Shown here: piece by piece, positions 35,975-45,470 of the stretch
How positions within the stretch are numbered: position 1 is the stretch's first letter
How the letters are laid out: each line of letters begins with the position of its first letter
Source: Streptomyces dangxiongensis
Lineage (GTDB): Bacteria > Actinomycetota > Actinomycetes > Streptomycetales > Streptomycetaceae
Assembly (NCBI RefSeq): GCF_003675325.1
Contig: NZ_CP033073.1
Span: 6,882,001 to 6,946,000 of the forward strand
Reading direction: 5' to 3'
Length of the DNA: 64,000 nucleotides
Notes under the pieces: generated by a model
What the model saw: only the letters and a program-made list of their open reading frames with translations
Told to the model about the DNA's origin: nothing
Databases searched by the model: none
Position numbers and translations under genes: made by a program

Positions 35975-38488
35975 TCAGAGCTGGCCGACATCGGTGACGC
36001 GGACGATCGCACGGCCCTCGGCGTCCGAGGCCGTGAGGTCGATCTCGGCGCTGATGCCCCAGTCGTGGTCGTCGTTCGGGTCGTCGAAGATCTGGCGGAC
36101 GCGCCACAGGGCGTTCTCCGGCTCCTCCTTGATGACGAGCAGCTTGGGGCCGCGGGCATCGGGTCCGGTGCCGAGGTCGTCGTACTCGTCCCAGTACTTG
36201 TCCATCGCCTCGCCCCAGGCGTCGGCGTCCCAGCCGGAATCGGCGTCCATCTCGCCCAGTTCCTCGACGTGGTCGAGGGCGGCCAGCTCCACGCGTCGGA
36301 ACATGGCGTTGCGGACCAGGACGCGGAAGGCGCGGGCGTTGGCGGTGACCGGCTTGACCTCGTCGGCCTTCTCCTGGGCCTCCTCGGCGGTCATCTCCTC
36401 CGGGTTGGCCAACTGCTCCCACTCGTCCAGCAGGCTGGAGTCCACCTGGCGCACCACCTCGCCCAGCCACTCGATCAGATCCTGCAGGTCCTCGGACTTC
36501 AGGTCGTCCGGGATGGTGTGGTCGAGGGTCTTGTAGGCACTGGCGAGGTAGCGCAGCACGATGCCCTCGGTGCGGGCCAGCTCGTAGTGGGACACCAGCT
36601 CGGTGAAGGACATGGCCCGCTCGTACATGTCCCGGACGACCGACTTCGGGGACAGCGGGTGGTCGCCCACCCAAGGGTGGCTCTTGCGGTAGGTGTCGTA
36701 CCCGTGGAAGAGCAGCTCCTCCAGCGGCTTCGGGTACGTGACGTCCTGGAGGCGTTCCATCCGCTCCTCGTACTCGACACCGTCGGCCTTCATGGCGGCC
36801 ACGGCCTCACCGCGCGCCTTGTTCTGCTGGGCGGCCAGGATCTGCCGCGGGTCGTCCAGGGTGGACTCGACGACGGAGACCATGTCGAGGGCGTAGGACG
36901 GCGACTCGGGATCCAGGAGCTCGAACGCGGCGAGGGCGAACGTGGACAGCGGCTGGTTAAGCGCGAAGTCCTGCTGGAGGTCGACCGTGAGCCGGACGAT
37001 GCGGCCCTCGGCGTCCGGTGTGTCCAGCTTCTCCACGATGCCGCCGCCGAGCAGCGAGCGGTAGATCGCGATCGCCCGGCGGATGTGCCGGAGCTGCTGC
37101 CTGCGCGGCTCGTGGTTGTCCTCCAGCAGATGGCGCATCGCCTCGAACGCGTTGCCCGGGCGGGCGATCACCGACAGCAGCATCGTGTGCGTCACCCGGA
37201 ACCGCGAGGTCAGCGGCTCCGGATCCGACTCGATCAGCTTCTGGAAGGTGTTCTCCGTCCAGCCGACGAAACCCTCCGGCGCCTTCTTGCGCACCACCTT
37301 GCGCCGCTTCTTCGGGTCGTCGCCCGCCTTCGCCAGCGCCTTCTCGTTCTCGACGACGTGCTCCGGCGCCTGCGCGACGACGAGCCCGGCCGTGTCGAAG
37401 CCGGCCCGGCCGGCCCGGCCCGCGATCTGGTGGAACTCCCGGGCCCGCAGCGTGCGCACGCGGTTGCCGTCGTACTTGGTCAGCGCCGTGAACAGCACCG
37501 TGCGGATGGGCACGTTGACACCCACGCCGAGCGTGTCCGTGCCGCAGATGACCTTCAGCAGGCCTGCCTGCGCGAGCTTCTCCACCAGGCGCCGGTACTT
37601 GGGCAGCATGCCGGCGTGGTGCACGCCGATACCGTGCCGGACGTAACGGGAAAGGTTGCGACCGAACTTGGTGGTGAAGCGGAAGTTGCCGATCAGCTCG
37701 GCGATCTGGTCCTTCTCCTCGCGCGAACACATGTTGATGCTCATCAGCGCCTGCGCCCGCTCGACGGCCTGCGCCTGCGTGAAGTGCACGATGTAGACCG
37801 GCGCCTGCCTGGTCTCCAGCAGCTCGGTGAGAGTCTCGGTCAGCGGGGTGAGCTGGTACTCGTAGGAGAGGGGCACCGGGCGCGTGGCCGAGCGGACCAC
37901 CGCCGTGGGGCGGCCGGTGCGACGGGTGAGGTCCTTCTCGAAGAAGGACATGTCACCCAGGGTGGCCGACATCAGAATGAACTGCGCTTGCGGCAGTTCC
38001 AGCAGGGGGATCTGCCAGGCCCAGCCGCGGTCACCCTCGGCGTAGAAGTGGAACTCGTCCATGACGACCTGGCCGACATCCGCGCCCTTGCCGTCGCGCA
38101 GCGCGATCGACGCCAGTACCTCTGCGGTGCAGCAGATCACGGGTGCGTCGGCGTTCACGGACGCGTCACCGGTGAGCATGCCGACGTTCTCGGTGCCGAA
38201 GATCTTGCACAGCTCGAAGAACTTCTCCGACACCAGCGCCTTGATGGGTGCCGTGTAGAAGGTGACCTCGTCGCGCGCCAGCGCCGCGAAGTGCGCACCC
38301 GCGGCGATCATGCTCTTACCGGAACCGGTGGGCGTCGACACGATCACGTTCGCCCCGGAGACCACCTCGATCAGCGCCTCCTCCTGATGCGGATAGAGGG
38401 TGAGGCCCCGCTCCCGCGCCCACGACTCGAAGGCTTCGTACAGGGCGTCGGGGTCGGCGGTCGGCGGCAACTGATCGATGAGGGTCAC
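35975..38488 (-). CDS. DEAD/DEAH-box RNA helicase, Ski2-like
   Basis: The 837-residue protein has two RecA-like domains. Motif I is STPTGSGKS, motif Ia TAPIKALVSEK, motif II MDEFHF, motif III SATLGD, motif IV-V region FTALTKYDG and GTDTLGVGVNVP, and motif VI HQIAGRAGRAGFD. A long C-terminal region of about 400 residues follows, with a Lys/Arg-rich insert (DDPKKRRKVVRKKAP). The layout fits actinobacterial Ski2-like helicases, thought to act in RNA turnover. The start GTG 38488 follows GGGGG. It leads the operon with tesB and is divergent from a DUF457 gene. Confidence 0.93.
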   Translation of the reverse strand: MTLIDQLPPTADPDALYEAFESWARERGLTLYPHQEEALIEVVSGANVIVSTPTGSGKSMIAAGAHFAALARDEVTFYTAPIKALVSEKFFELCKIFGTENVGMLTGDASVNADAPVICCTAEVLASIALRDGKGADVGQVVMDEFHFYAEGDRGWAWQIPLLELPQAQFILMSATLGDMSFFEKDLTRRTGRPTAVVRSATRPVPLSYEYQLTPLTETLTELLETRQAPVYIVHFTQAQAVERAQALMSINMCSREEKDQIAELIGNFRFTTKFGRNLSRYVRHGIGVHHAGMLPKYRRLVEKLAQAGLLKVICGTDTLGVGVNVPIRTVLFTALTKYDGNRVRTLRAREFHQIAGRAGRAGFDTAGLVVAQAPEHVVENEKALAKAGDDPKKRRKVVRKKAPEGFVGWTENTFQKLIESDPEPLTSRFRVTHTMLLSVIARPGNAFEAMRHLLEDNHEPRRQQLRHIRRAIAIYRSLLGGGIVEKLDTPDAEGRIVRLTVDLQQDFALNQPLSTFALAAFELLDPESPSYALDMVSVVESTLDDPRQILAAQQNKARGEAVAAMKADGVEYEERMERLQDVTYPKPLEELLFHGYDTYRKSHPWVGDHPLSPKSVVRDMYERAMSFTELVSHYELARTEGIVLRYLASAYKTLDHTIPDDLKSEDLQDLIEWLGEVVRQVDSSLLDEWEQLANPEEMTAEEAQEKADEVKPVTANARAFRVLVRNAMFRRVELAALDHVEELGEMDADSGWDADAWGEAMDKYWDEYDDLGTGPDARGPKLLVIKEEPENALWRVRQIFDDPNDDHDWGISAEIDLTASDAEGRAIVRVTDVGQL

Positions 38489-38633
38489 GCCCCCATCTTG
38501 CCTGGCCTCCCGCCTGAGCGGGGAATCGGCTGCGGCCACGAAGATCACGGCCGCTACGCTGTGTCGCCGACGCAGCGTCGGTGCACCAGGCCAACTGGAC
38601 AGCGGCACACGAGGGATGGGGCGGGAAGCGGCC

Positions 38634-39428
38634 ATGATGGGACCAGCACACTCACTGTCGGGGGCCGCGGCCTGGCTCGGCGTCGGTGCGGCCGCCGCCG
38701 CGGCCGGTCATACGATGCCCTGGCCGGTCCTCCTCACCGGCGCTCTGATCTGCGCCGGTGCCGCGCTCGCCCCGGACCTCGACCACAAGGCGGCCACCAT
38801 TTCCCGGGCCTTCGGGCCGATCTCCCGCTGGATCTGCGAGATCGTGGACAAGCTGTCGTACGCCGTCTACAAGGCGACGAGGAAGCAGGGCGACCCACGT
38901 CGCTCCGGTGGTCACCGCACACTGACCCACACCTGGCTCTGGGCGGTGCTGATAGGCGCCGGCTGCTCAGCGGCGACGATCACGGGAGGCCGTTGGGCGG
39001 TGCTGGCGATCCTGTTCGTACACATGGTGCTGGCGATCGAGGGCCTGCTGTGGCGGGCGGCGCGCGGTTCCAGCAGCGACGTCCTGGTCTGGCTGCTGGC
39101 GGCCACCAGCGCGTGGATCATCGCCGGGGTGCTGGACAAGCCGGGCAACGGTTCCGACTGGCTCTTCACCGCGCCCGGGCAGGAGTACATGTGGCTGGGG
39201 CTGCCGGTCGTGCTGGGGGCGCTGGTGCACGACATCGGGGATGCGCTGACCGTGTCCGGCTGCCCGATCCTGTGGCCCATCCCGGTGGGCCGAAAGCGCT
39301 GGTACCCGATCGGGCCGCCGAAGCCGATGCGGTTCCGGGCCGGAAGCTGGGTCGAGTTGCGCGTACTGATGCCGGTGTTCATGCTGCTCGGGGGTGTGGG
39401 CTGTGCCGCGGCTCTCAACGTGATCTGA
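38634..39428 (+). CDS. Membrane-bound metal-dependent hydrolase, DUF457/YdjM family
   Basis: The 264-residue protein has about five membrane segments and the family metal motifs: an early His in GPAHSLSG, APDLDHK, GGHRTLTHT and VHDIGDALT. The YdjM family is predicted to consist of membrane hydrolases and is often linked to the LexA regulon; no LexA box was seen here. Start 38634 (ATG-ATG) is preferred; 38616 is in frame. It is divergent from the helicase across 145 bases. Confidence 0.85.
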   Translation: MMGPAHSLSGAAAWLGVGAAAAAAGHTMPWPVLLTGALICAGAALAPDLDHKAATISRAFGPISRWICEIVDKLSYAVYKATRKQGDPRRSGGHRTLTHTWLWAVLIGAGCSAATITGGRWAVLAILFVHMVLAIEGLLWRAARGSSSDVLVWLLAATSAWIIAGVLDKPGNGSDWLFTAPGQEYMWLGLPVVLGALVHDIGDALTVSGCPILWPIPVGRKRWYPIGPPKPMRFRAGSWVELRVLMPVFMLLGGVGCAAALNVI

Positions 39429-39478
39429 GGGAGCCCACCGGACGCTGTCCTCGACGTGGTCCGCGCAACCCTGCCGGA

Positions 39479-39742
39479 TCAGCTCGCCTCATCCGTGCCC
39501 GCCCCGCCGTACCGGCGCTCGAACCGGGCGATGCGGCCCTCGGTGTCCACCGTGCGGGCCTTGCCCGTGTAGAAGGGGTGGCTCTCCGAGGAGATCTCCA
39601 CGTCGATCACCGGGTAGGTCCGGCCGTCGTCCCACTCGATGGTCTGCTCGCTCCGCGCGGTGGAACGGGTCAGGAACGCGTATCCGGCGGCCCGGTCGCG
39701 GAAGACGACCGAGTGGTAGTCGGGGTGCTTGTCCTGCTGCAT
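39479..39742 (-). CDS. rpmE2: Ribosomal protein L31, type B (cysteine-free)
   Basis: The 87-residue protein reads [22 protein letters not shown] and [14 protein letters not shown], which define the type B L31. The CxxC zinc pairs of the zinc-binding L31 are absent, so this is the zinc-independent form used under zinc limitation. In relatives it is repressed by Zur; the 42-base gap upstream shows no obvious Zur box, and the gene may be read through from the DUF5709 gene. Confidence 0.95.
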   Translation of the reverse strand: MQQDKHPDYHSVVFRDRAAGYAFLTRSTARSEQTIEWDDGRTYPVIDVEISSESHPFYTGKARTVDTEGRIARFERRYGGAGTDEAS

Positions 39743-39784
39743 GGCGGCTCCTCGTGCGGGGCGGTCGGGCCGGTGGTGCGCGGG

Positions 39785-40255
39785 TCAGCCCGGGAGCGAG
39801 TCCTCGTCGACGATGTGGATCGCCGCTTCCTCCGCGGAGGCGGCGGCACCGTCGATCCCGACGTCGGTGGCGACGAGAGCGGGCTCCTCATCCTCGTGTG
39901 CACCCTCGTCGGGGGCGACCAGCCGGCCGGAGCGGAGGTTGCCGACCTCGTTGTCGAGGAGTTCCCCGTCCGTGCCGTCACAGTCACCGATGCCGTCGCC
40001 GCTCGGGGTGGCCAGGTCGGGCAGCTCCTCGGCGAGCCGCTGGTCGAGGCTCTCACCGGCCTTGCGTTCGGCAGCCGTCACACCGATGTGTTCCACCGCC
40101 CACGGTCGCTCGGGAGGGGACCAGCCGCGGTCGAGCGGTTCGGCGATGCCGTCGAAGTCCAGTGTGTCCTCGACGTCGAGCACCCCCGAATCCTCCGGGA
40201 TCTCCGATGGATCGGGTTGATAGACGTCGTCCCCCCAGCCGTCGGCGCTGTCCAC
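39785..40255 (-). CDS. DUF5709 protein
   Basis: The 156-residue acidic protein shows the streptomycete DUF5709 pattern: DDVYQPDPSE, LDVEDTLDFDGI, DRGWSPPERPWAVE and GESLDQRLAEELPDL, ending VDEDSLPG. The GTG start at 40255 follows GGAGG at 5 bases. It lies 42 bases upstream of rpmE2 in the same direction. The function is unknown. Confidence 0.8.
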   Translation of the reverse strand: MDSADGWGDDVYQPDPSEIPEDSGVLDVEDTLDFDGIAEPLDRGWSPPERPWAVEHIGVTAAERKAGESLDQRLAEELPDLATPSGDGIGDCDGTDGELLDNEVGNLRSGRLVAPDEGAHEDEEPALVATDVGIDGAAASAEEAAIHIVDEDSLPG

Positions 40256-40663
40256 GAGTACCTCCAGGTGGTGAGGACGGCCGGGTGCCGCCCCAGCGGA
40301 CGGCGGGCCGTCGGCACGCCCGGCACGGGGGTTACGCGCCGTGAATCGAGTGGTCCTCGCGCGTTCCTCCGGCCGGTGCCGCCTTCCAGCCTTCCACCCC
40401 TGCTCGGCACCGCGCAACGGCACGGACCCCGGCGAGGAGCCACGCATCCGCACCGGCGCAGGGCGCGACCTGCGGGGCACCGGTACGGGGGCTGCACCGG
40501 CACGGCCGGCCCGTCCCGCCTCGGCCGTGCCGGCCCTGGCGCCCCGGGCCGGCGTACCGCCATCGGTGCGGACACCGGCGCCGCGGGCCGGCCTGCCGCC
40601 GCCGACCCAGGCACCGGTCCCGGCACCTGTACCCGCCCGGGCATCGGTGGAACAGCCCCGCCG
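40256..40663. other. Gene-free, low-complexity GC-rich stretch
   Basis: This 408-base gap lies between the DUF5709 gene and the ABC operon end. It is rich in repeated CCGG, GGCACCGG and similar short units, and both strands have open frames dominated by Ala, Pro, Arg and Gly without family resemblance. It must hold the DUF5709/rpmE2 promoter. No clear terminator for the ABC operon was found. Confidence 0.55.
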
Positions 40664-42445
40664 TCACCCGTGCCAGGACCGCCACAGCGCCGCGTACGCC
40701 CCATCCGCGGCGACCAGCTCGTCGTGGCTGCCCAGCTCGCTGATCCGGCCGTTCTCCACCACCGCGATCACGTCGGCGTCGTGGGCGGTGTGCAGACGGT
40801 GGGCGATGGCGACGACGGTGCGGCCGTCGAGGACCCGCGCCAGCGAGCGTTCCAGATGGCGGGCCGCGCGCGGGTCGAGCAGCGAGGTCGCCTCGTCCAG
40901 GACCAGCGTGTGCGGATCGGCCAGCACCAGCCGGCCCAGCGCGATCTGCTGGGCCTGCGCCGGGGTCAGGCCGAGTCCGCCGGAGCCGACCTCGGTGTCC
41001 AGGCCGTCGTCGAGTGCCCGCGCCCAGCCGTCCGCGTCGACCGCGCCCAGCGCCGCCCACAGCTCGGCGTCCGTGGCACCGGTGCGGGCCAGCAGGAGGT
41101 TGTCACGCAGGGAGCCCACGAAGACATGGTGTTCCTGGTTGACCAGGGCGACGTGCGAGCGTACGCGTTCCGCGGGCATGCGGGACAGCTCGGCCCCGCC
41201 CAGGGTGACCCGGCCGTCCCGGGGCGCGTAGATCCCGGCGAGGAGCCGGCCCAGGGTCGACTTGCCCGCGCCGGACGGGCCCACCAGGGCCAGCCGGGTG
41301 CCCGGCGCGACCTCCAGGGAGACCGTGCGCAGGACGTCGACGCCCTCGCGGTAGCCGAAGTGGACCCGGTCGGCGCGCACGTCCCGCCCGTCGGGCACCA
41401 GTGCGGCGTCCCCCGCGTCGGGCTCGACCTCCCGTACGCCGACCAGGCGGGCCAGCGAGACCTGGGCGACCTGCACCTCGTCGTACCAGCGCAGGATCAG
41501 GTTCACCGGGTCGACGAGCATCTGCGCGATGAGCGCCCCCGTGATCAGCCGGCCCACGTCCAGCCAGCCGTGCAGGACGAGCACTCCGCCGACCATCAGG
41601 ACCGAGCCGAGCACGATGACGTGCACGGCGTTGATGACCGGGAAGAGCACCGAGCGGAGCCAGAGGGTGTAGCGCTCCCAGGCGGTCCATTCCTTGATCC
41701 GTCGCTCGGAAAGGGCGATGCGGCGGGCGCCGAGGCGGTGCGCCTCGATGGTGTGGCCGGCGTCCACGGTTTCGGCGAGCGCGGCGGCGACGGCGGCGTA
41801 CCCGGCGGCCTCGGAGCGGTAGCCGGAGGGTGCCCGCTTGAAGTACCAGCGGCAGCCGGCCACCAGTACCGGTACCGCGAGCAGCACGGCGGCGGCCAGT
41901 GGCGGGGCCGTCACCACGAGTCCGCCGAGCAGCAGCAGTGCCCACACGAAACCGATGGCCAACTGCGGTACGGCCTCGCGCATCGCGTTGGCGAGACGGT
42001 CGATGTCGGTGGTGATCCGGGAGAGGAGGTCACCGGTGCCGGCCCGTTCCAGCACGCCGGGCGGCAGCCCGACGGACCGGACGAGGAAGTCCTCGCGCAG
42101 GTCGGCCAGCATCCGCTCGCCCAGCATCGCGCCCCGCAGCCGCACCTGCCGGACGAAGGCGGCCTGCACGGCCAGTGCCAGCACGAAGAGCGTCGTGGTC
42201 AGGCCCAGGTGCAGCTCCCGGGAGCCGTCCGTCACCCGCTGGACCAGGTCACCGAGCAGGTACGGACCCACCATGGAGGCGATGACGGCCGCCGTGTTGA
42301 CGGTCACGAGCAGCAGGAAGGCCCGGCGGTGCCGGCGGAACAGCTCGCTGACATAGGCGCGCACGGTGGCGGCGGTGCCGACGGGCAGGGTCGTGGCGGT
42401 CGTCGGGGCCGCCGGGTCGTAGGCCGGTGGCGCAACGCCGATCAT
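40664..42445 (-). CDS. ABC exporter half (permease-ATPase) with intact Walker A and degenerate signature
   Basis: The 593-residue protein has six membrane segments (type IV/ABC_membrane domain, about residues 30-320) and a C-terminal nucleotide-binding domain. The Walker A is intact (GPSGAGKST), Walker B is TLVLDEATSLLD and the H-loop is AIAHRLHT. The signature is LTPAQ instead of LSGGQ. Its start overlaps the stop of the upstream half by four bases (ATGA), so the two are translationally coupled and form a heterodimer. Export of a drug, lipid or peptide is likely; the substrate is unknown. Confidence 0.93.
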   Translation of the reverse strand: MIGVAPPAYDPAAPTTATTLPVGTAATVRAYVSELFRRHRRAFLLLVTVNTAAVIASMVGPYLLGDLVQRVTDGSRELHLGLTTTLFVLALAVQAAFVRQVRLRGAMLGERMLADLREDFLVRSVGLPPGVLERAGTGDLLSRITTDIDRLANAMREAVPQLAIGFVWALLLLGGLVVTAPPLAAAVLLAVPVLVAGCRWYFKRAPSGYRSEAAGYAAVAAALAETVDAGHTIEAHRLGARRIALSERRIKEWTAWERYTLWLRSVLFPVINAVHVIVLGSVLMVGGVLVLHGWLDVGRLITGALIAQMLVDPVNLILRWYDEVQVAQVSLARLVGVREVEPDAGDAALVPDGRDVRADRVHFGYREGVDVLRTVSLEVAPGTRLALVGPSGAGKSTLGRLLAGIYAPRDGRVTLGGAELSRMPAERVRSHVALVNQEHHVFVGSLRDNLLLARTGATDAELWAALGAVDADGWARALDDGLDTEVGSGGLGLTPAQAQQIALGRLVLADPHTLVLDEATSLLDPRAARHLERSLARVLDGRTVVAIAHRLHTAHDADVIAVVENGRISELGSHDELVAADGAYAALWRSWHG

Positions 42446-44310
42446 GCGCTTTCCTCCATGTGTTCCAGTTCCATCAGCACGCCGTCGTCGGAACCGGCCG
42501 CCCTCTCGCCGGTCCCGGCCGGCTCCTCACGGGTCCCGGCCGGCTCCTCGTCGGTCTCGCGGGTCACCACGGCCCGGTACCGCGGCTCGCTGTCGACCAG
42601 TTCCCGGTGCGTGCCGACCGCGACGATCTCGCCCTCATGGACGAGGACGACCCGGTCCGCGCGGTCGAGCAGCAGCGGGGAGGAGGTGAACGCGACCGTC
42701 GTCCGCTCCGACCGCAGCCGGCGCAGACCGTCCGCGATGCGTGCCTCGGTGTGCGAGTCGACCGCGGAGGTCGGCTCGTCCAGCACCAGCACCTCCGGAT
42801 CGGTGATCAGCGATCGGGCGAGTGCGAGGCGCTGGCGCTGGCCGCCGGACAGGGAGCGCCCGCGCTCGGTGATGCGGGCGTCCATCGGGTCGGCGGTGTC
42901 GAGCGAGCCCTGTACGAGCGCGTCCAGCACGTCCCCGCACTGGGCTGCGGCCAGCGCGTCCGCGGCTCCTACGGCTCCGGAGGCGGGTACGTCGAGCAGC
43001 TCGCGCAGCGTACCGGACAGCAGCACCGGGTCCTTGTCCTGGACGAGGACGGCGGTCCGGGCGGTGTCGAGGGGCAGCTCGTCCAGGGGCTCCCCGCCGA
43101 GGAGCACCGACCGGTCCGGTTCCGTCGGGTGGCCGCCCAGCCGCTCGGCGAGTGTGCCTGCCGCGTCGGGGTCGCCGCACACCACGGCGGTGAACCGGCC
43201 GGCGGGGGCGAGCAGACCGGTCACCGGGTCGTACAGGTCACCGGCCGGCATCTCGGCCTCGGCTGCGGCCTCGGCCGAGTTCTGGTGGCCGTCCTTGTCC
43301 GTGCGGAGGGTGGTGGACCGTTCCAGCGACAGCACCCGCGCGGCCCGGCTGGCCGAGGGACGGGAGAAGGAGTACGCCATGGCGATCTCCTCGAAGTGCC
43401 GCAGCGGGTAGTTGAGGATCATGACGGCGCTGTAGACGGTGACGAGTTCGCCGACCGTGATGCGGCCCTGGCGGGCCAGGTGGATGCCGTGCCAGACGAC
43501 CGCGATGAGCAGCAGACCGGGCAGCAGCACCTGGACGGCGGAGATCAGCGACCACATACGGGCGCTGCGCACGGCGGCGTGCCGTACCTCCTGCGAGGCG
43601 CTGCGGTAGCGGTCGAGGAACAGCTCCTCGCCACCGATGCCGCGCAGCACCCGCAGCCCCGCGACGGTGTCCGAGGCCAGCTCCGTGGCACGGCCCGCCT
43701 TCGCGCGCTGCTCGTCGGCGCGGCGCGTCGCCCGGGGCAGCAGGGGAAGCACCGCGAGCGCCACGAAAGGCAGCCCGACGGCGACGACCACGCCGAGCGC
43801 CGGCTGGTAGACGAGCAGGGCGACGCAGACGATCAGGGCGGTCAGCGCGGCGGCGGTGAAACGGGAGACGGCTTCGACGAACCAGCCGATCTTCTCCACG
43901 TCACCGGTGGAGACGGCCACGACCTCACCGGCCGCGACCCGCCGGGTCAGGGCGGAGCCCAGTAGGGCGGCTCTGCGGGCCAGCAGTTGCTGGACGCGGG
44001 CGGCGGCGGTGATCCAGTTGGTGACGGCGGACCGGTGCAGGAAGGTGTCGCCGACCGCGATGGCCGTGCCGCAGACCAGCATCAGACCACCCGTCAGCGC
44101 GAGCCGGGTGCCGGAGTGGTCGATGACGGCCTGCACGGCCAGACCGACACAGAAGGGCAGCGCGGAGACGCCGACGAAGTGCAGCAGGCCCCAGGCGAGC
44201 GCCTTTAGCTGTCCGCCCAGCTGGTTGCGCCAGAGCCACCACAGGAATCGGGGACCCGAACGCGCGTCGGGAACGCCCGGATCGGAATACGGAAGGTCTT
44301 GAATCTGCAT
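42442..44310 (-). CDS. ABC exporter half (permease-ATPase) with degenerate Walker A and intact signature
   Basis: The 622-residue protein has six membrane segments (about residues 35-320) and a nucleotide-binding domain. The Walker A position reads GDPDAAGT, lacking the lysine. The signature LSGGQRQRLALARSL and Walker B VLVLDEPTSAVD are intact, but the H-loop His is replaced (AFTSSPLL). The C-terminus has a short EEPAGT repeat and an acidic end. With its partner (40664-42445) it would make one competent and one degenerate ATP site. It is the first gene of the pair. Confidence 0.92.
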   Translation of the reverse strand: MQIQDLPYSDPGVPDARSGPRFLWWLWRNQLGGQLKALAWGLLHFVGVSALPFCVGLAVQAVIDHSGTRLALTGGLMLVCGTAIAVGDTFLHRSAVTNWITAAARVQQLLARRAALLGSALTRRVAAGEVVAVSTGDVEKIGWFVEAVSRFTAAALTALIVCVALLVYQPALGVVVAVGLPFVALAVLPLLPRATRRADEQRAKAGRATELASDTVAGLRVLRGIGGEELFLDRYRSASQEVRHAAVRSARMWSLISAVQVLLPGLLLIAVVWHGIHLARQGRITVGELVTVYSAVMILNYPLRHFEEIAMAYSFSRPSASRAARVLSLERSTTLRTDKDGHQNSAEAAAEAEMPAGDLYDPVTGLLAPAGRFTAVVCGDPDAAGTLAERLGGHPTEPDRSVLLGGEPLDELPLDTARTAVLVQDKDPVLLSGTLRELLDVPASGAVGAADALAAAQCGDVLDALVQGSLDTADPMDARITERGRSLSGGQRQRLALARSLITDPEVLVLDEPTSAVDSHTEARIADGLRRLRSERTTVAFTSSPLLLDRADRVVLVHEGEIVAVGTHRELVDSEPRYRAVVTRETDEEPAGTREEPAGTGERAAGSDDGVLMELEHMEESA

Positions 44311-44552
44311 GACGTCCCAGTGGCTCGTGTCAGGGAGGGGGAGAGGGCGATGAGCGGCGGCAAGCCGTGAAAGGTTCGCGTCGCAAGGAGGTGAATTTCA
44401 ACCGGTTTTCCTGACCGGCCCCGCGGTGCCACCGGCTTCCGGCCAGGCGCCGGGAGCACATCGGTGGCGCGTTGTTCGAAGGTCCGTCACCCGACACGGT
44501 GAATGCCCGAAAGATCGCACGATCGACCGGAGTGCGATGCCACCATGGGCGG

Positions 44553-45314
44553 GTGCAGATCGACAGTGCGCGGCGCATGACGCTCGCGGCGGCGGCTTTC
44601 GGAGCCCTCCTCGCGACGCTCTCCGCCTGCGGCACGGCCACTTCCGGACCCGCCCCCGCCCGCAGCGGGCACGGCGCTCAGGGCCCGCTCGGGCGGACTC
44701 CCACCGTGTCCTCCGCCCCCTCGACCGATCCGACGCGCATCCCGGGCGTCGGCGACCACCTGTATCGGCGGATTCCCGCCGGTTCCCGACAGGTCGTGGC
44801 CGTGTACGGCGAGGACGACGACTCGGCCGAGTCCCGGCTGGTGCTGTACACGCGGCGGGCCTCCGCGTGGCGTCCGGCGGGCAGTTGGCCCGCTCACAAC
44901 GGGCGCGGTGGCTGGACCACCGAACATCACGAGGGTGACGAGCGCAGCCCGACCGGGGTGTTCACCCTGACCGACGCGGGCGGTGTGCTCCCCGACCCGG
45001 GCACCCGGCTGCCCTACGACCAGGACGAGGATGCCTACGCGCCCCCGGCCGAGTGGGACGAGGCGCATCAGCACGACTTCGACTACGTCATCGCCATCGA
45101 CTACAACCGCCTCAAGGGCACCCCGCCGCGCGACGCCACCCGCCCCCGGGGTCGGAGCAAGGGCGGCGGCATCTGGCTGCACATGGACCACGGCAGCGGC
45201 ACCTCGGCCTGCGTCAGCGTCTCCAAGGAGGCCATGGAGTACCTGCTGCGCACGCTCGACCCCGCTCGCGAACCCGTAGTGGTGATGGGGGACAGGGCGA
45301 CCCTGAGGGCCTAG
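44553..45314 (+). CDS. L,D-transpeptidase-family lipoprotein (YkuD-like)
   Basis: The 253-residue protein has a lipoprotein signal (LLATLSACG, lipobox Cys about residue 26) and then a YkuD-type domain. Marks are WTTEHHEGDERSPTGVFTLT, a catalytic His in GGGIWLHMDHG and the catalytic Cys in GTSACVSVS. Relatives form 3-3 crosslinks in peptidoglycan or act as L,D-transpeptidase-like hydrolases. The GTG start at 44553 is preferred; an ATG at 44577 is possible. It is divergent from the ABC exporter. Confidence 0.85.
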   Translation: MQIDSARRMTLAAAAFGALLATLSACGTATSGPAPARSGHGAQGPLGRTPTVSSAPSTDPTRIPGVGDHLYRRIPAGSRQVVAVYGEDDDSAESRLVLYTRRASAWRPAGSWPAHNGRGGWTTEHHEGDERSPTGVFTLTDAGGVLPDPGTRLPYDQDEDAYAPPAEWDEAHQHDFDYVIAIDYNRLKGTPPRDATRPRGRSKGGGIWLHMDHGSGTSACVSVSKEAMEYLLRTLDPAREPVVVMGDRATLRA

Positions 45315-45470
45315 CGACGGCGCCGGGCCGTATCAGCCTGGCTTTGCCGCCCGTGCCGAATCCCGCGCCGGCCGCCCCCGATGCCGTGTCGTCCGACCCG
45401 GATGCCGTGCGGGGCCGGCCGGTGCGGTCTCGTGCCGTCCCGCGCCCCGCCGGTTCCGGCTGTCGCCGCG

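Noticed and set aside
40341..41231. A 296-codon plus-strand frame at the end of the ABC operon
   Set aside because: Its second half is antisense to the ATPase domain and its first half is Pro/Ala low-complexity sequence without a ribosome binding site.
35648..43411. A 7.7-kb stop-free plus-strand frame of about 2587 codons
   Set aside because: It runs antisense through the thioesterase, helicase, L31, DUF5709 and ABC genes and in another frame through the DUF457 gene. Its product is low-complexity with no family motif; it is an artefact of very high GC.
44388..44420. A near-perfect ribosome binding site AAGGAGGTGA on the plus strand
   Set aside because: It is followed only by a tiny open frame ending within a few codons, so no gene can be supported; chance or a very short leader cannot be decided.
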